Assembly (NCBI GenBank): GCA_018820665.1
Contig: JAHJNW010000071.1
Location: 1-62,447 of the forward strand
DNA length: 62,447 bases
Direction of reading: 5' to 3'
DNA from: Alphaproteobacteria bacterium
GTDB lineage: Bacteria > Pseudomonadota > Alphaproteobacteria > Caulobacterales > Caulobacteraceae
Notes under the pieces: generated by a model
Database searches by the model: none
What the model saw: only the letters and a program-made list of their open reading frames with translations
Told to the model about the DNA's origin: nothing
Part shown: positions 26,069 through 37,267 of the stretch, one piece after another
Numbering within the stretch: the first letter of the stretch is position 1
Layout of the letters: each line of letters starts with the position of its first letter
Program-made: the position numbers and the translations under genes

Positions 26069-26538
26069 CCGGCGACCTGTCGATACGGCCGTTCCACCCG
26101 GAGGACGCGGGGGCACTGTCGGCGCTCTATGACGCCTCGGTCCGGGCGCTGGGCGGGCGTGACTATTCGGCGGCCCAGATCGAGGCCTGGGCGTCCCTGA
26201 CCCCGTCGGCGGAGGCCCTGATCGAGCGAATACGGGACGGGCGAACCCGGCTGGTCGCTGTACTCGACGGCGTCGCCGGCTTTGTCGATATCGAGACCGA
26301 CGGGCACATCGACCTGCTCTATGTGGCGCCGGCCGCTGCCGGTCTGGGCGTGGCGCGCGCGCTGCTGGAGACCGCCGAGGCCCTCGCCCCGCTGTCAGGC
26401 GCAAGCCGCCTCTATGCCGAAGCCAGCGAGACGGCGCGGCCGGTGTTCGAAAGGCTAGGCTATTCGGTCGTTTGCCGCCGGGACTTCGAAGTCGCCGGCG
26501 TGCCGATCCACAACTGGGCGGTCGAGAAGCCGCTCTAG
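26065..26538 (+). CDS. GNAT family N-acetyltransferase
   Basis: 157 aa. LSIRPFHPEDAGALSALYDAS is a typical GNAT N-terminus; the acetyl-CoA loop is YVAPAAAGLGVARALLE (V-x-P-x5-G-x-A type), and the C-terminal strand GYSVVCRRDFEVAGVPI with a final WAVEKPL closes the fold. The start is GTG in a GTGA overlap with queD, making it the fourth gene of the que operon by translation coupling. Its substrate is unknown; a link to queuosine is suggested only by position. Its stop overlaps the convergent lipoprotein stop by 4 nt. Confidence 0.87.
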   Translation: MTGDLSIRPFHPEDAGALSALYDASVRALGGRDYSAAQIEAWASLTPSAEALIERIRDGRTRLVAVLDGVAGFVDIETDGHIDLLYVAPAAAGLGVARALLETAEALAPLSGASRLYAEASETARPVFERLGYSVVCRRDFEVAGVPIHNWAVEKPL

Positions 26539-26807
26539 CAGTCGCGGCCCTGACGCTGGCGCTGTTCGCAGCGGCGCTGTTCGCGCTCATGGTTGCGCTG
26601 TTCCCGTTCGCGTTTGGCGCGGGTCTCCTCGTCGGAGGTGGTGACGGCGTCGACGCCGGCGCCGACCACCGCGCCGGTGGCCCTGGCGGCGCCCCCGACG
26701 ACGGCCGCGCCCGTGCCGACCACGGCGCCGACAAGGCAGCCCTGCAGCATGAGGGCGCCGCCCAGAACGACGGCAAGGGCGGCTGTGCGCCTGAACATGA
26801 ACTTCAT
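26535..26807 (-). CDS. Small lipoprotein with glycine zipper and basic tail
   Basis: 90 aa. Type II signal peptide with lipobox LQGC (MFRRTAALAVVLGGALMLQGC), then a Gly/Ala zipper GAVVGTGAAVVGGAARATGAV, and a very charged C-terminus rich in Arg, Glu and Gln (KREREQRNHEREQRRCEQ) ending in Cys. The AGAG-type Shine-Dalgarno (GGGAGAG) is 4 nt upstream of the ATG. Longer in-frame readings run into the tRNA-Val gene and are artefacts. Likely outer-membrane anchored; function unknown. Confidence 0.78.
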   Translation of the reverse strand: MKFMFRRTAALAVVLGGALMLQGCLVGAVVGTGAAVVGGAARATGAVVGAGVDAVTTSDEETRAKREREQRNHEREQRRCEQRQRQGRDC

Positions 26808-26870
26808 GGAACTCTCCCGGCGCCGCATCATGGCGCTGGATCGGTGAATGACGTCTGACCACGCCCGGGG

Positions 26871-26947
26871 TGGTGGGCGGCGAGGGGTTCGAACCCCCGA
26901 CCCCCTCGGTGTAAACGAGGTGCTCTGACCAGCTGAGCTAGCCGCCC
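26871..26947 (-). tRNA. tRNA-Val(TAC)
   Basis: 77-nt cloverleaf with encoded CCA. Acceptor GGGCGGC pairs with GCCGCCC. Anticodon stem-loop CCTCG-TTTACAC-CGAGG gives anticodon TAC; T arm GGGGG-TTCGAAC-CCC(C/T)-type. It lies only 12 nt downstream of the autotransporter stop on the same strand, so its promoter must be inside that gene's 3-prime end or it is processed from that transcript. Confidence 0.97.
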
Positions 26948-26958
26948 GTCCGTCCCTC

Positions 26959-29900
26959 CTAGAACCGGAAGCTGGCCCGCAGGAACAGCATGTACCGGAC
27001 ATAGTCGTCGATCATTTCAGCATCTGCGCTGACCGACAGCATGCCCAGTTCGTTGCCGACATTGAGGCGGAAGCCGAGGATCGGTCCGCCGCCCTCGATG
27101 GTGTCGGGCGTCAGGGTGAAGTCGCCGCCGCCCGCGCGGAAGCGCGCGATCGTCTCGCCCGGATCGACCGAGATGTTCTGGCGCCAGCCGACACGGACTT
27201 CCGGACGCAGCCAGTCGTTCTGGCCCATCTTCATGCCGAAATTGATCGCCGCCGTGGCCGAGAACATGTGGCCTTCGCGGTCGTCGATCTCGAGGTCGAA
27301 GCCGTCGCCTCCGCCTTCCTCGACATGGCCGTCCTCGCTCAGCGAGAAATACTCGGCATAGGCCTCGGGGCGGATGGTGAAGCGTCCGAACTCGCGCTCG
27401 TAGGAGAGGCCGCCGGCTGCGGCCAGGGTCATCCCGTTCCAGTCAGACTCATTGGACAGGTTCAGGCCCTCGCCGACGAGGCGACGTTCCGAGGTGAACG
27501 AGGCGTAGCCGGCCGCGGCGCGCGCCCAGGTCGTCCAGTACTGACCTTGGGCGCGCCAGTAGAGGCCCAGCTCCAGAAGATTGGCGGACAGGACTTCCTC
27601 GGCTTCGGCTTCGGGGTCCTCAAGGTCCGACGAGGTGAAGGCCACGCTCAGGCCGATATTGCCGAGGCCGGAACCGCGCTCGACGCCGCCGGCGACGCCA
27701 AAGCCTTCCGAGCGGAAGCCGTAGGTGTCGGTCTGGTCCTTGTCAGCGTAGAAATTGATCTCCTGCACCCAGGCGCTGGTTTCGCCCGGCGCGGCCGCGG
27801 CGTTGCGACCTGTCAAGGCGCGGGTCACGGCGTCGACGCCGGACGCCAGCGACAGCAGCGGACCGCCGGAGTGGTCCGGAAGCAGCTGTTCGTAGAGATT
27901 GCCGAAGTCCGCGCGGTTGGTCTGCGCGAGGAAGGCGTTGCGGACCTCCTCGGCATCGGTGGAGCTGATCGCGCCGTAGAAGGCGTCGAACATCTGGGCC
28001 TCGACCGGAATGAGGTCGGCTTCCTCCGCCGTACGGCGGCGCACGTCGGCATAGACCTGGGCGGTCGCCGCATCGGCTCCTCCCTCGACGACATACAGGA
28101 AGGGCGAGTTTTCCTGCAGCGACTCCAGATCGACGGCGCCGTAGTTCAGGGACGTGGCGTCGATGAGGGTGAACCGCCCCGGCGCTTCGAGCAGGGAGTT
28201 GAACCGGACCCCCAGCCCCGCGCCGTCGGCGAGGGTCGCGTTTCCAGCGACGTTGAAATAGCCCGAGGTGTTGTTGGCTGGATCGATCGTGATGATCAGA
28301 TTGCCGTCAGCCCCGACGTTCAGGCTTGTCAGGTTCAGCACATCCAGCTGGCGCGCCTGCAAGGTGCCGTTCGAAACATCAATGGACAGGGCGCCGTCAG
28401 AGTCAGACAGTTCGCCCGCAACCCTCGCCCCGCCGGTGATCGCCAGGCTGTCGGCGCCGGCGCCGAAAGCGATATCGCCGAGCACCAGGCCGTTGCGGAT
28501 GTCGAGCGTGTCGGCGCCGGCGCCGAGATTCACCGCGCCGACGATCTGCGGCTCGAGGCTGTCCGGAACGCCGTCGCCATCGGTGTCCGGGTCCGTGTCG
28601 GTCGCGGTCCCCGCCGTGCCCGACTGGATCAGGGTGAAGCCGGTGGTGTTGGCGGCCACGTCGATCGCGGTCGCCCTGCCGGTTACAGCGTCGCCGTCGG
28701 CATTCGCTGCGACGTTGGCGACAATCGATCCGGTGTTCTGGACCGACGCCAGCGAGCCGCTGCGGTCGCGAATGGCCACCCCGTCCGCGACCCCGCCTGA
28801 AACCGCGGCGAGGATCGTGCCGCTGTTTGAAAGGGAGGCCACGCTGGCTCCCGCGTCGATCAGGACGGCGGTGGCGGTGGCCGCCGTATCGCTGGCGACG
28901 CCGGCGGAGATGGTGCTGGTGTTGCTCAGCGTCGGCGCGACTGCGCCCTGGCCGAAGCGGATGGCGGTGGCGTTCGCCTTTTCCGAGGACGCGCCGATCG
29001 AGCCTTCGTTGCGCACGCCGCCCGCGATCGTGACGGTCTGTCCGGCATTGCCGCCGAACACGATGCCCTGGCCCGCGACGCCGTCATAGATGCCCTGGCC
29101 CGCGACGGAGCCCCGGTTGATGAAACCGTAGGCGCTGTCACCGGCGCCGGCGACGCCCAGGGTGATGGACCGGGTGGTGGATCCGACTTCGACCGCCGGG
29201 GCTCCGCCAAGGCTCGTGATCGCGGCCGACCCCTCAAGGGTATCCAGCAGGCCGTCGCCGTCCCGATCCGTGTCGCTGCGATTGATCGTGCCGTCGCCGT
29301 CGTCGTCCTCGTCGCCGTTCTTGACGCCGTCGCCGTCATCGTCGCCTTCGATCCCCAGCCGGTAAGCCGGTGCGATGTCGAGCAGAACGCCGCCGCCGAT
29401 ATTGCCCTGGATGCGCAGCGCCGGTCCGCCCTGCAACAGATCGTCGGCGTCCAGTTCATCCAGCAGCAGGATGTTGTCGTCATCGTCGGCCGGCTCGACA
29501 TATCCGTCGGGGCGGACCGTCGGTCGGGTCGTGTAGCGATAGCCGGTCGCCGAAAGGGCGGAATGGACACGCAGGGCGCCGCCGACGTCGCCCTCGATCG
29601 ACGCGCCGACGGCGTTCTCGCCGCGCGCGGTAATGCCGCCGACCAGGTTCACCCGGCCGCTGACGTCGCCGGTCGTCCGGACGCCGTAGCTGTTATTGCC
29701 CGTCACCTGGACGCCGCCGATGGTGCTGAAGCTTCCGGTGAGCGGCGCCTCCAGCGAGACGCCGTAGGAGTCGTTGCCCTCGACGGCGATCTGGCCGCCG
29801 GACTCGAGCACCACATCGCCCGTCAGCGGCGAGGCTCCGGCCAGACGCAGGCCGTAACGACCGGTCCCGGTTGCGAACGGGCCGTCCAGGTCGCCGTCAT

Positions 29901-30267
29901 TGTCCGTGTCGAGGTCGGCGTCCGCCGCGACGTTGTCCGTCAGCGAAATGGCGCCGGCGATCGACACATTGGCCGTGTTGCCGCCGTTGACCAGCACGGC
30001 CGTGGAGTTGTCCGCGGTGCTCGCCATTGTGATGCTGCTGCCGGCATCCATCTTGAAGCTGTGGCTCGAGTTCACCGTCACGGCGACGCCGGTGTTCACC
30101 GCGATCGAGCCGCCGGACGCCATGCGAATGCTGTCCGGGCCGGTCCCCGTCGCGTTCGCCGTGGTGATCGGCGTCGTGCGGGCCGTCGAGATCACGATTT
30201 CGGCCATGGCGCCCGAAGCCGCCAGCAGGGGAGCGACCGCGACCGCGCTCGCAAGCAGAATACGCAT
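26959..30267 (-). CDS. Autotransporter (type Va secretion) with calcium-repeat-like passenger
   Basis: 1102 aa. Signal peptide to residue 21 (MRILLASAVAVAPLL...AMA). The passenger is a long beta-helix-like, Asn/Thr/Gly-rich region with repeated motifs such as GNTANVSIAGAISL and GNNSYGVRTTGDVSGR. Three Asp/Gly-rich blocks resemble thrombospondin type 3 or EF-like calcium repeats: DTDNDGDLDGPF, EGDDDGDGVKNGDEDDDGDG with DTDRDGDGLLD, and DPDTDGDGVPDSLEP. The C-terminal autotransporter barrel starts near residue 840 (SAWVQEINFYADKDQTD) and ends FLRASFRF with the terminal Phe used by BAM. ATG at 30267 chosen for the signal peptide. Likely surface-exposed or released; ligand unknown. Confidence 0.92.
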   Translation of the reverse strand: MRILLASAVAVAPLLAASGAMAEIVISTARTTPITTANATGTGPDSIRMASGGSIAVNTGVAVTVNSSHSFKMDAGSSITMASTADNSTAVLVNGGNTANVSIAGAISLTDNVAADADLDTDNDGDLDGPFATGTGRYGLRLAGASPLTGDVVLESGGQIAVEGNDSYGVSLEAPLTGSFSTIGGVQVTGNNSYGVRTTGDVSGRVNLVGGITARGENAVGASIEGDVGGALRVHSALSATGYRYTTRPTVRPDGYVEPADDDDNILLLDELDADDLLQGGPALRIQGNIGGGVLLDIAPAYRLGIEGDDDGDGVKNGDEDDDGDGTINRSDTDRDGDGLLDTLEGSAAITSLGGAPAVEVGSTTRSITLGVAGAGDSAYGFINRGSVAGQGIYDGVAGQGIVFGGNAGQTVTIAGGVRNEGSIGASSEKANATAIRFGQGAVAPTLSNTSTISAGVASDTAATATAVLIDAGASVASLSNSGTILAAVSGGVADGVAIRDRSGSLASVQNTGSIVANVAANADGDAVTGRATAIDVAANTTGFTLIQSGTAGTATDTDPDTDGDGVPDSLEPQIVGAVNLGAGADTLDIRNGLVLGDIAFGAGADSLAITGGARVAGELSDSDGALSIDVSNGTLQARQLDVLNLTSLNVGADGNLIITIDPANNTSGYFNVAGNATLADGAGLGVRFNSLLEAPGRFTLIDATSLNYGAVDLESLQENSPFLYVVEGGADAATAQVYADVRRRTAEEADLIPVEAQMFDAFYGAISSTDAEEVRNAFLAQTNRADFGNLYEQLLPDHSGGPLLSLASGVDAVTRALTGRNAAAAPGETSAWVQEINFYADKDQTDTYGFRSEGFGVAGGVERGSGLGNIGLSVAFTSSDLEDPEAEAEEVLSANLLELGLYWRAQGQYWTTWARAAAGYASFTSERRLVGEGLNLSNESDWNGMTLAAAGGLSYEREFGRFTIRPEAYAEYFSLSEDGHVEEGGGDGFDLEIDDREGHMFSATAAINFGMKMGQNDWLRPEVRVGWRQNISVDPGETIARFRAGGGDFTLTPDTIEGGGPILGFRLNVGNELGMLSVSADAEMIDDYVRYMLFLRASFRF

Positions 30268-30430
30268 TCGGAATTTAAACCCCTGTGGACGACACACGCA
30301 GAGACGCCGGCGACCCTCTAACAGGGACCATGCCAGCCTGCCTCAAGTTTCGCGAATTTGAGGCGAATGCAAGGCCGAAGGCGGTTTCCTGCCCCTGGAC
30401 GGAAGCGTGGCTATTGCGCAATGCGGTATC

Positions 30431-30446
30431 AAAGTGATATCACTTT
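30431..30446. promoter_or_regulatory. Perfect 16-bp palindrome upstream of the SPFH operon
   Basis: AAAGTGATATCACTTT is exactly self-complementary and lies 21 nt before the SPFH ATG, just upstream of the AGGAGGGA ribosome binding site. It sits in an AT-rich island (ATTGCGCAATGCGGTATC before, CATATC after) inside GC-rich DNA. Such a site is the form expected for a dimeric repressor, and an Arc-like ribbon-helix-helix protein is encoded in the same operon, so autoregulation is a reasonable inference. Confidence 0.62.
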
Positions 30447-30467
30447 CATATCGAACAGGAGGGATCG

Positions 30468-31358
30468 ATGAGCACCACACATTCGAAATCGAGCGAGCGC
30501 CCCGCGTCCACCGCCAACGGCCTTCTGATGCTGCTGCTTGGCGTTTTGCTGATGCTCGCGGGGCCGGCCCTGGTGGCGCTGAATCCCGACAACGCATTCC
30601 AGGTCGTCGGCGGAATTCTCGTCGCCGTAGTAGGCCTTCTGCTGCTCTGCGGCCTCTATTCGCTGCAGCCCAACGAGGGCATGGCGATCCTGCTGTTCGG
30701 CGACTACCGCGGCACCGACCGCAAGACCGGCCTCCGTTGGGTCCTGCCCTGGTACAGCCGCAAGAAGGTCAGCCTGCGGGTGCGCAACCTGACCAGCGAC
30801 AAGCTCAAGGTGAACGACAGGCGCGGCAATCCGATCGAGATCGCCGCCAACGTCGTCTGGCGCGTCGAGGATTCGGCCCAGGCCCTGTTCGACGTCGACG
30901 ACTATCAGACCTTCGTCAACATCCAGGTCGACACGGCCCTGCGCGACATCGCCTCGCACTACGCCTACGACCACGGCGAGGAGGACGCCGCGCCCGAGAT
31001 GACCCTGCGCTCCGACGCCGAGGACGTGGCCGCCCGTCTTCGCGACGAACTGGTCGGGCGGGTCAGGGTCGCCGGCGTGGCGGTCGACGAGGCGCGGCTG
31101 GCGCATCTGGCCTACGCCCCCGAGATCGCCGGGGCCATGCTCCGTCGCCAGCAGGCCGAGGCCGTCCTGGCGGCGCGTCGCCTGATCGTCCGCGGGGCCG
31201 TCAGCATGGTCGAGAGCGCCCTCGTCGATCTCGGCGAGCGCGGCGTCGTCGAACTGGACGAGGACCGCAAGGCGGCCATGGTCTCCAACCTGCTGGTCGT
31301 GCTGTGCGCCGATCGCGACGCCCAGCCGGTCGTCAACACCGGCACCCTGTACGGCTGA
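30468..31358 (+). CDS. SPFH (band 7/stomatin-like) membrane protein
   Basis: 296 aa. Two N-terminal hydrophobic helices (about 20-38 and 46-66, [14 protein letters not shown] and [13 protein letters not shown]), then an SPFH domain at about 70-230 ([49 protein letters not shown]). The C-terminus has the Ala/Glu helix [22 protein letters not shown]. Such proteins oligomerise in membrane microdomains. AGGAGGGA lies 4 nt from the ATG. It is first in the SPFH-Arc-glycosyltransferase set, with 1 nt to the next gene. Confidence 0.92.
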   Translation: MSTTHSKSSERPASTANGLLMLLLGVLLMLAGPALVALNPDNAFQVVGGILVAVVGLLLLCGLYSLQPNEGMAILLFGDYRGTDRKTGLRWVLPWYSRKKVSLRVRNLTSDKLKVNDRRGNPIEIAANVVWRVEDSAQALFDVDDYQTFVNIQVDTALRDIASHYAYDHGEEDAAPEMTLRSDAEDVAARLRDELVGRVRVAGVAVDEARLAHLAYAPEIAGAMLRRQQAEAVLAARRLIVRGAVSMVESALVDLGERGVVELDEDRKAAMVSNLLVVLCADRDAQPVVNTGTLYG

Positions 31359-31359
31359 G

Positions 31360-31554
31360 ATGGCGCGTCCGAGGAAGCCGTTCCTGATGCGCGCCTCCTC
31401 CGGCGTGATGGCGGCGGTCGAGCGCCTGGCCGCCGCCGAGCTGCGCTCGGTCAACGCCCAGGTGGAGACGCTGCTGCGCGAGGCGCTGGCGCGGCGGGGC
31501 ATTGTCCCCGCCGAAGACCCTCCGCCGACGGACGACCCCGAGGATGGTGCTTGA
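31360..31554 (+). CDS. Arc-like ribbon-helix-helix DNA-binding protein
   Basis: 64 aa. Arc/MetJ-type RHH fold: short basic N-terminus [10 protein letters not shown] (strand), helix [31 protein letters not shown], and an acidic Pro tail [15 protein letters not shown]. This family gene often follows SPFH genes. Overlaps the glycosyltransferase TTG by 4 nt (TTGA) and follows SPFH by 1 nt, so all three should be cotranslated. Likely regulator of its own operon via the palindrome at 30431. Confidence 0.83.
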   Translation: MARPRKPFLMRASSGVMAAVERLAAAELRSVNAQVETLLREALARRGIVPAEDPPPTDDPEDGA

Positions 31555-32939
31555 GCTTCGCCTTCGCGGGCGCTACGGCGGCGCGGATGGTCAAGTCGCA
31601 CATGTCCAAGGTTCGCAAGGCGCGTCGCATTCAGAAGCGGGCCCGGCGCGTCGGCCCGCTGGGAATCAGCGCCGCCGAGACTGAATTGATGAACCTGGCC
31701 GGGCTGGAGGTTCAGGAGGGCGAGCTTCGCCTGTTCCCCGGCTGGGACGAGGAGGTTTCCGAAACCCTGAAGGCGACCAAGGCCGCCGGCGAGGACGAAC
31801 GCCCCCGCCTCGTCGACACCACCATGCTGTATGCGCCCCGCTCCGGCGGGGTGAAGCGCTATCTTCTGTCCAAGAAAGCCTGGCTGGAGGCCGAGCGCCC
31901 CGGCGTGGCCCATTCGCTGGTCGTGCCCGGCGCCCACCACAAGGCCGGTCCGGATGGGATCGTCCAGCTGCACGCGACCAAGCTGCCGTTCGGCGACGGC
32001 TACCGCTGGCCCACCTCGGTGCGCCGCTGGGGCGCCTGGGTCGCCTCGCTCAATCCGGCGCTGATCGAGGCCGGCGATCCCTACACCCCGGGGCAGGGCG
32101 CTCTGGAGGCGGGCCAGCGGGCCGGCTGCCCGGTCGTGGGCTTCTGCCACTCCGATCCCGCCGGCCTCGCCGCCCTCCACTTCGGCGAATGGGCCAAGAA
32201 GCCGGTCGAGAAGCGCTGGGCCCGCCTGTTCGGCCAGTTCGACCGGGTCGTCTCGCCCAGCCGCTACATCGCCCGCCGGCTGGAAGAGGCCGGCATCAAG
32301 GACATCGTCATCCAGCCGTTGGGCGTCGAGGTCGACACCTTCCGGCCCGACCGCGGCGACCGCGACTGGCTGCTCAAGAAGCTGAACCTGCCGGCCTCGG
32401 CCCGCCTGCTGTGCTTCGCCGGCCGCCCTGCGCGCGAGAAGAACATCGGCGTCCTGATCGAGGCGGTGCAGCGGCTGGGTGCGCCCTACCACCTCGTCCT
32501 CGTCGGCGCCGGCGCCGGCCTGCCGGCCGAGGAACGGGTCATCTCCCTGCCGTACGAGGCCAATCCCAAGGCGGTGGCCAGGATCATCGCCTCCTGCGAC
32601 GCCTTCGTGCACGCCAATGACAAGGAGCCGTTCGGCCTGATCGTGCTGGAGGCCATGGCCTGCGGCCGGCCGGTGGTTGGCGTCAACGCCGGCGGGGTCA
32701 TGGAAACGGTCGACGACTCGGTCGGCCAGCTGGCGAAAAGCGCCGATCCCGTCCACTACGCCGCCGCCATCGAGGCCCTCTTCGCCCGCGATATCGAGGC
32801 CATCGGCGTCGCCGCCCGCGCCCGCGCGGTCGACCGGTTCTCGTGGGGCCGGGTGTTCGAGGACCTGTGCGTGACCTACGCCGACGTCAGCGGTCAGCGC
32901 GCCTTCGTCGAACCACGTGGCGAGCGGGCCAAACACTGA
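31551..32939 (+). CDS. GT4-type glycosyltransferase
   Basis: 462 aa if the TTG at 31551 is used. Nucleotide-sugar binding domain has LCFAGRPAREKNIGVLIEA (RxxxxKN motif) and KEPFGLIVLEAMACGRPVV, the E-x7-E motif of GT-B retaining enzymes. N-terminal half begins VDTTMLYAPRSGGVKRYLL. The first 40 residues are basic and possibly not translated; ATG at 31587 or 31602 are alternative starts. The TTGA overlap with the RHH gene favours 31551. It likely adds sugars to a lipid or envelope glycan; acceptor unknown. Confidence 0.88.
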   Translation: MSFAFAGATAARMVKSHMSKVRKARRIQKRARRVGPLGISAAETELMNLAGLEVQEGELRLFPGWDEEVSETLKATKAAGEDERPRLVDTTMLYAPRSGGVKRYLLSKKAWLEAERPGVAHSLVVPGAHHKAGPDGIVQLHATKLPFGDGYRWPTSVRRWGAWVASLNPALIEAGDPYTPGQGALEAGQRAGCPVVGFCHSDPAGLAALHFGEWAKKPVEKRWARLFGQFDRVVSPSRYIARRLEEAGIKDIVIQPLGVEVDTFRPDRGDRDWLLKKLNLPASARLLCFAGRPAREKNIGVLIEAVQRLGAPYHLVLVGAGAGLPAEERVISLPYEANPKAVARIIASCDAFVHANDKEPFGLIVLEAMACGRPVVGVNAGGVMETVDDSVGQLAKSADPVHYAAAIEALFARDIEAIGVAARARAVDRFSWGRVFEDLCVTYADVSGQRAFVEPRGERAKH

Positions 32940-32969
32940 CGAACGGGCAGGGCCTGTCGCCCGGCCGTG

Positions 32970-35084
<2,115 letters not shown>

Positions 35085-36426
35085 AACGATACTGTGCTGC
35101 GATTCGGGAGCCGGTCTGGTAGGCCCGGCGGCGCTTCTCCACAAGCGGCGCGGGACCGGGCGCCGGAGACGGCAGGACGGCCCGGGTCAGCACGGCCATG
35201 AACAGCACCCACGGCAGGCCCTGATGGGCCAGCAGGATCGACTCCGACAGGCTCAGCACGAAGAAGGCGGCGAGGAAGCCCAGCGCCCACCAGCCTTCGC
35301 GCAGGCCCGAACCCATCGCGCGCAGCAGGGTGACCACAGCCGTGAGCGCCATCAGCGTCCCGACCAGAATCGCCCCGGGCCAGCCCAGCTGCACCAGCAG
35401 GTCGATCCAGCCGTTGTGGGCGTTCGGCACCGGCCACTGGGTCTCCTTGCGCACCCAGTCGGCGGGCACGGACTCGCCGGCGCGACCCCAGAAGGCGCCA
35501 TAGCCGTAACCGGTCCACGGCTTGTCGGCGACCTTGCGCATCAGGGCGTCCCAGATCTCGGTCCGCCCGGTCAGCGACGGGTCCTTGCCCAGAGCCTCCA
35601 GCACCGCCACCGAATGGGTCTCCCACGTCCACAGCCCCAGCGCCGCCACGACCACGGCGCACCAGATCGCCACCACGCTGAACGCCGCCCCGCCGCGACG
35701 CAGGCTCCAGAACCCGCCGACGAAGGCGAGGCCCACGACCAGGCACAGCAGCGAGGTCTTGGACTGGGTCGCCAGCACCAGCACCGAGGACAGCAGCAGG
35801 GCGATCGCCGGCAGCAGCCGTCGCGGATCGGGCGAGGCGAGGCAGGCCGCCGAGGCCGTCGCCCCGATCACCATCACCGCTCCCATCTGATTCTTCTCGT
35901 ACCAGAGGCCCCGCCACAGCCCGGCGTTGTCGGCCTGGTGCACGCCGATCGCGGGGAAGGCGACCACCATGACCAGACTGCCGACGGCCATGATCAGCGT
36001 CGTGTGCATCAGCAGCCGCGGCAGGTGCGGGCCGCGGAACACCGCGCCCAGATACAGGGCGAACACCCCGCTGATGGCCAGGGCGATGACCCGACGGCTG
36101 GTCGTCTCATAGTCGATCGACCAGTACCGCGAAGCAAAGGTCAGCCCGACCAGCAGCGCCACCGCGATCGCCGCCGGCCACGCCCGCCACAGCCGGTCGA
36201 TGCGATACAGGGTCATGGCGAAGATCGCCGCATAGGCCGGCAGCCACACCAGCCGCAGCACTGGCGTCTCTTCCTGCAACGGCGCGAACACCGGCCCGAT
36301 CAGGGCCCCGGTCATCATGGCGATGATCACGCCGCAGACGATCCGCTCCCACAGGGTGGGGGGAGTCTCGATCAGGGCGTCGGATGAACGGGATTCGCAC
36401 ACCAGCGGAGAGTCGGGCCGCCGGTG

Positions 36427-36723
36427 TTAAGGCGGGGTTAGGGGGGCTGAACGGTCCTGGGCGCCGTGGAAGATGTGAACGATGACGACTTCGCCGGGAC
36501 GGACCTCATAGCGAACAATGAATCCAGACTGGCCGAAGCGCACCTTGGCTTCGCGCTCACCGCGGTCGGTTGACCAGCCAGAATACGGATGACGACCGAG
36601 TCGGCCAACGGCGTCGAAGATTGTACGAGCAGCCTTGGCCGCGGACCGCGGTGATCGTTCCGCCAACCAGTCGATCTGTCGACGGATGTCGAGACTCGCC
36701 CGTCGGGTGAGGCGAACCTTCAC
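36427..36723 (-). CDS. RelE/ParE-type toxin
   Basis: 98 aa. RelE/ParE-fold: MKVRLTRRASLDIRRQIDWLAERSPRSAAK, then GWSTDRGEREAKVRFGQSG and the C-terminal YEVRPGEVVIVHIFHGAQD. Predicted gyrase-poisoning (ParE-like) or ribosome-dependent RNase (RelE-like) toxin; ParE-like is favoured by the DIRRQIDWL helix and HIFHGAQD ending. GTG start overlaps the antitoxin stop (GTGA), the usual antitoxin-first arrangement. Confidence 0.85.
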   Translation of the reverse strand: MKVRLTRRASLDIRRQIDWLAERSPRSAAKAARTIFDAVGRLGRHPYSGWSTDRGEREAKVRFGQSGFIVRYEVRPGEVVIVHIFHGAQDRSAPLTPP

Positions 36724-37190
36724 CGACGCGCTTTCAGCTTCTCCTCGAGATAGGCTTCAAGCTCAGGGCGCACCTCCTCCCAGTCTCGAAGCTCCTCCTC
36801 GACGATTGGTTCGGAAGCCGCCGTGCGCGGGTCGCCGCCTTCGGGCCATTCGAAGTCGTCGTAGTCGAACAGGCGGCTGTCGAGGATCGCGGCGGCCAGC
36901 ACCTCCTGAGGGACGCCGCCATCCCTCGCCATTCCAGAAAATCGTGACCGCATGGGCTCGGACAATTCGACAACAGGACCGTCGGACCCTTCCTCGACCG
37001 CACCCGCCCAAGCGCGGGTCGGCTCGTCGACACCAGGCGGGGTGGGATCGGGACCGGGTCCGACCTCGTCGCGAACCCAGGCCTCCAGCATCGTCCCGGC
37101 CATACGCGCTGGAGTCACGCCTGCCGCGCGCGCCGCCGCGGTCAGTTTCTGAAGCGTATAGTCGCTCAGCTTGAGGACGAAGCCCGTCAT
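36720..37190 (-). CDS. Antitoxin-like protein with N-terminal RHH and long C-terminal extension
   Basis: 156 aa. The N-terminus TGFVLKLSDYTLQKLTAAARAAGVTPARMAGTMLEAWV looks like a ribbon-helix-helix DNA-binding unit. Acidic mid region (PDPTPPGVDEPT) is followed by a second helical stretch (PMRSRFSGMARDGGVPQEVLAAAILDS) and an acidic tail ending LEAYLEEKLKARR. It is nearly twice as long as typical ParD. The ATG at 37190 is preferred over an upstream in-frame start at 37235. Operon with the toxin. Confidence 0.75.
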   Translation of the reverse strand: MTGFVLKLSDYTLQKLTAAARAAGVTPARMAGTMLEAWVRDEVGPGPDPTPPGVDEPTRAWAGAVEEGSDGPVVELSEPMRSRFSGMARDGGVPQEVLAAAILDSRLFDYDDFEWPEGGDPRTAASEPIVEEELRDWEEVRPELEAYLEEKLKARR

Positions 37191-37267
37191 GTCGCCACTG
37201 TCGCACGGGCTCAGGCCGGGGGCCAGCACATGCAATCAAAGATTGCGTTGTCTGCGCCGCTCCATTC

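Noticed and set aside
30429..32936. 835-aa minus-strand ORF antisense to the SPFH operon
   Set aside because: Shadow of three real plus-strand genes; no motifs.
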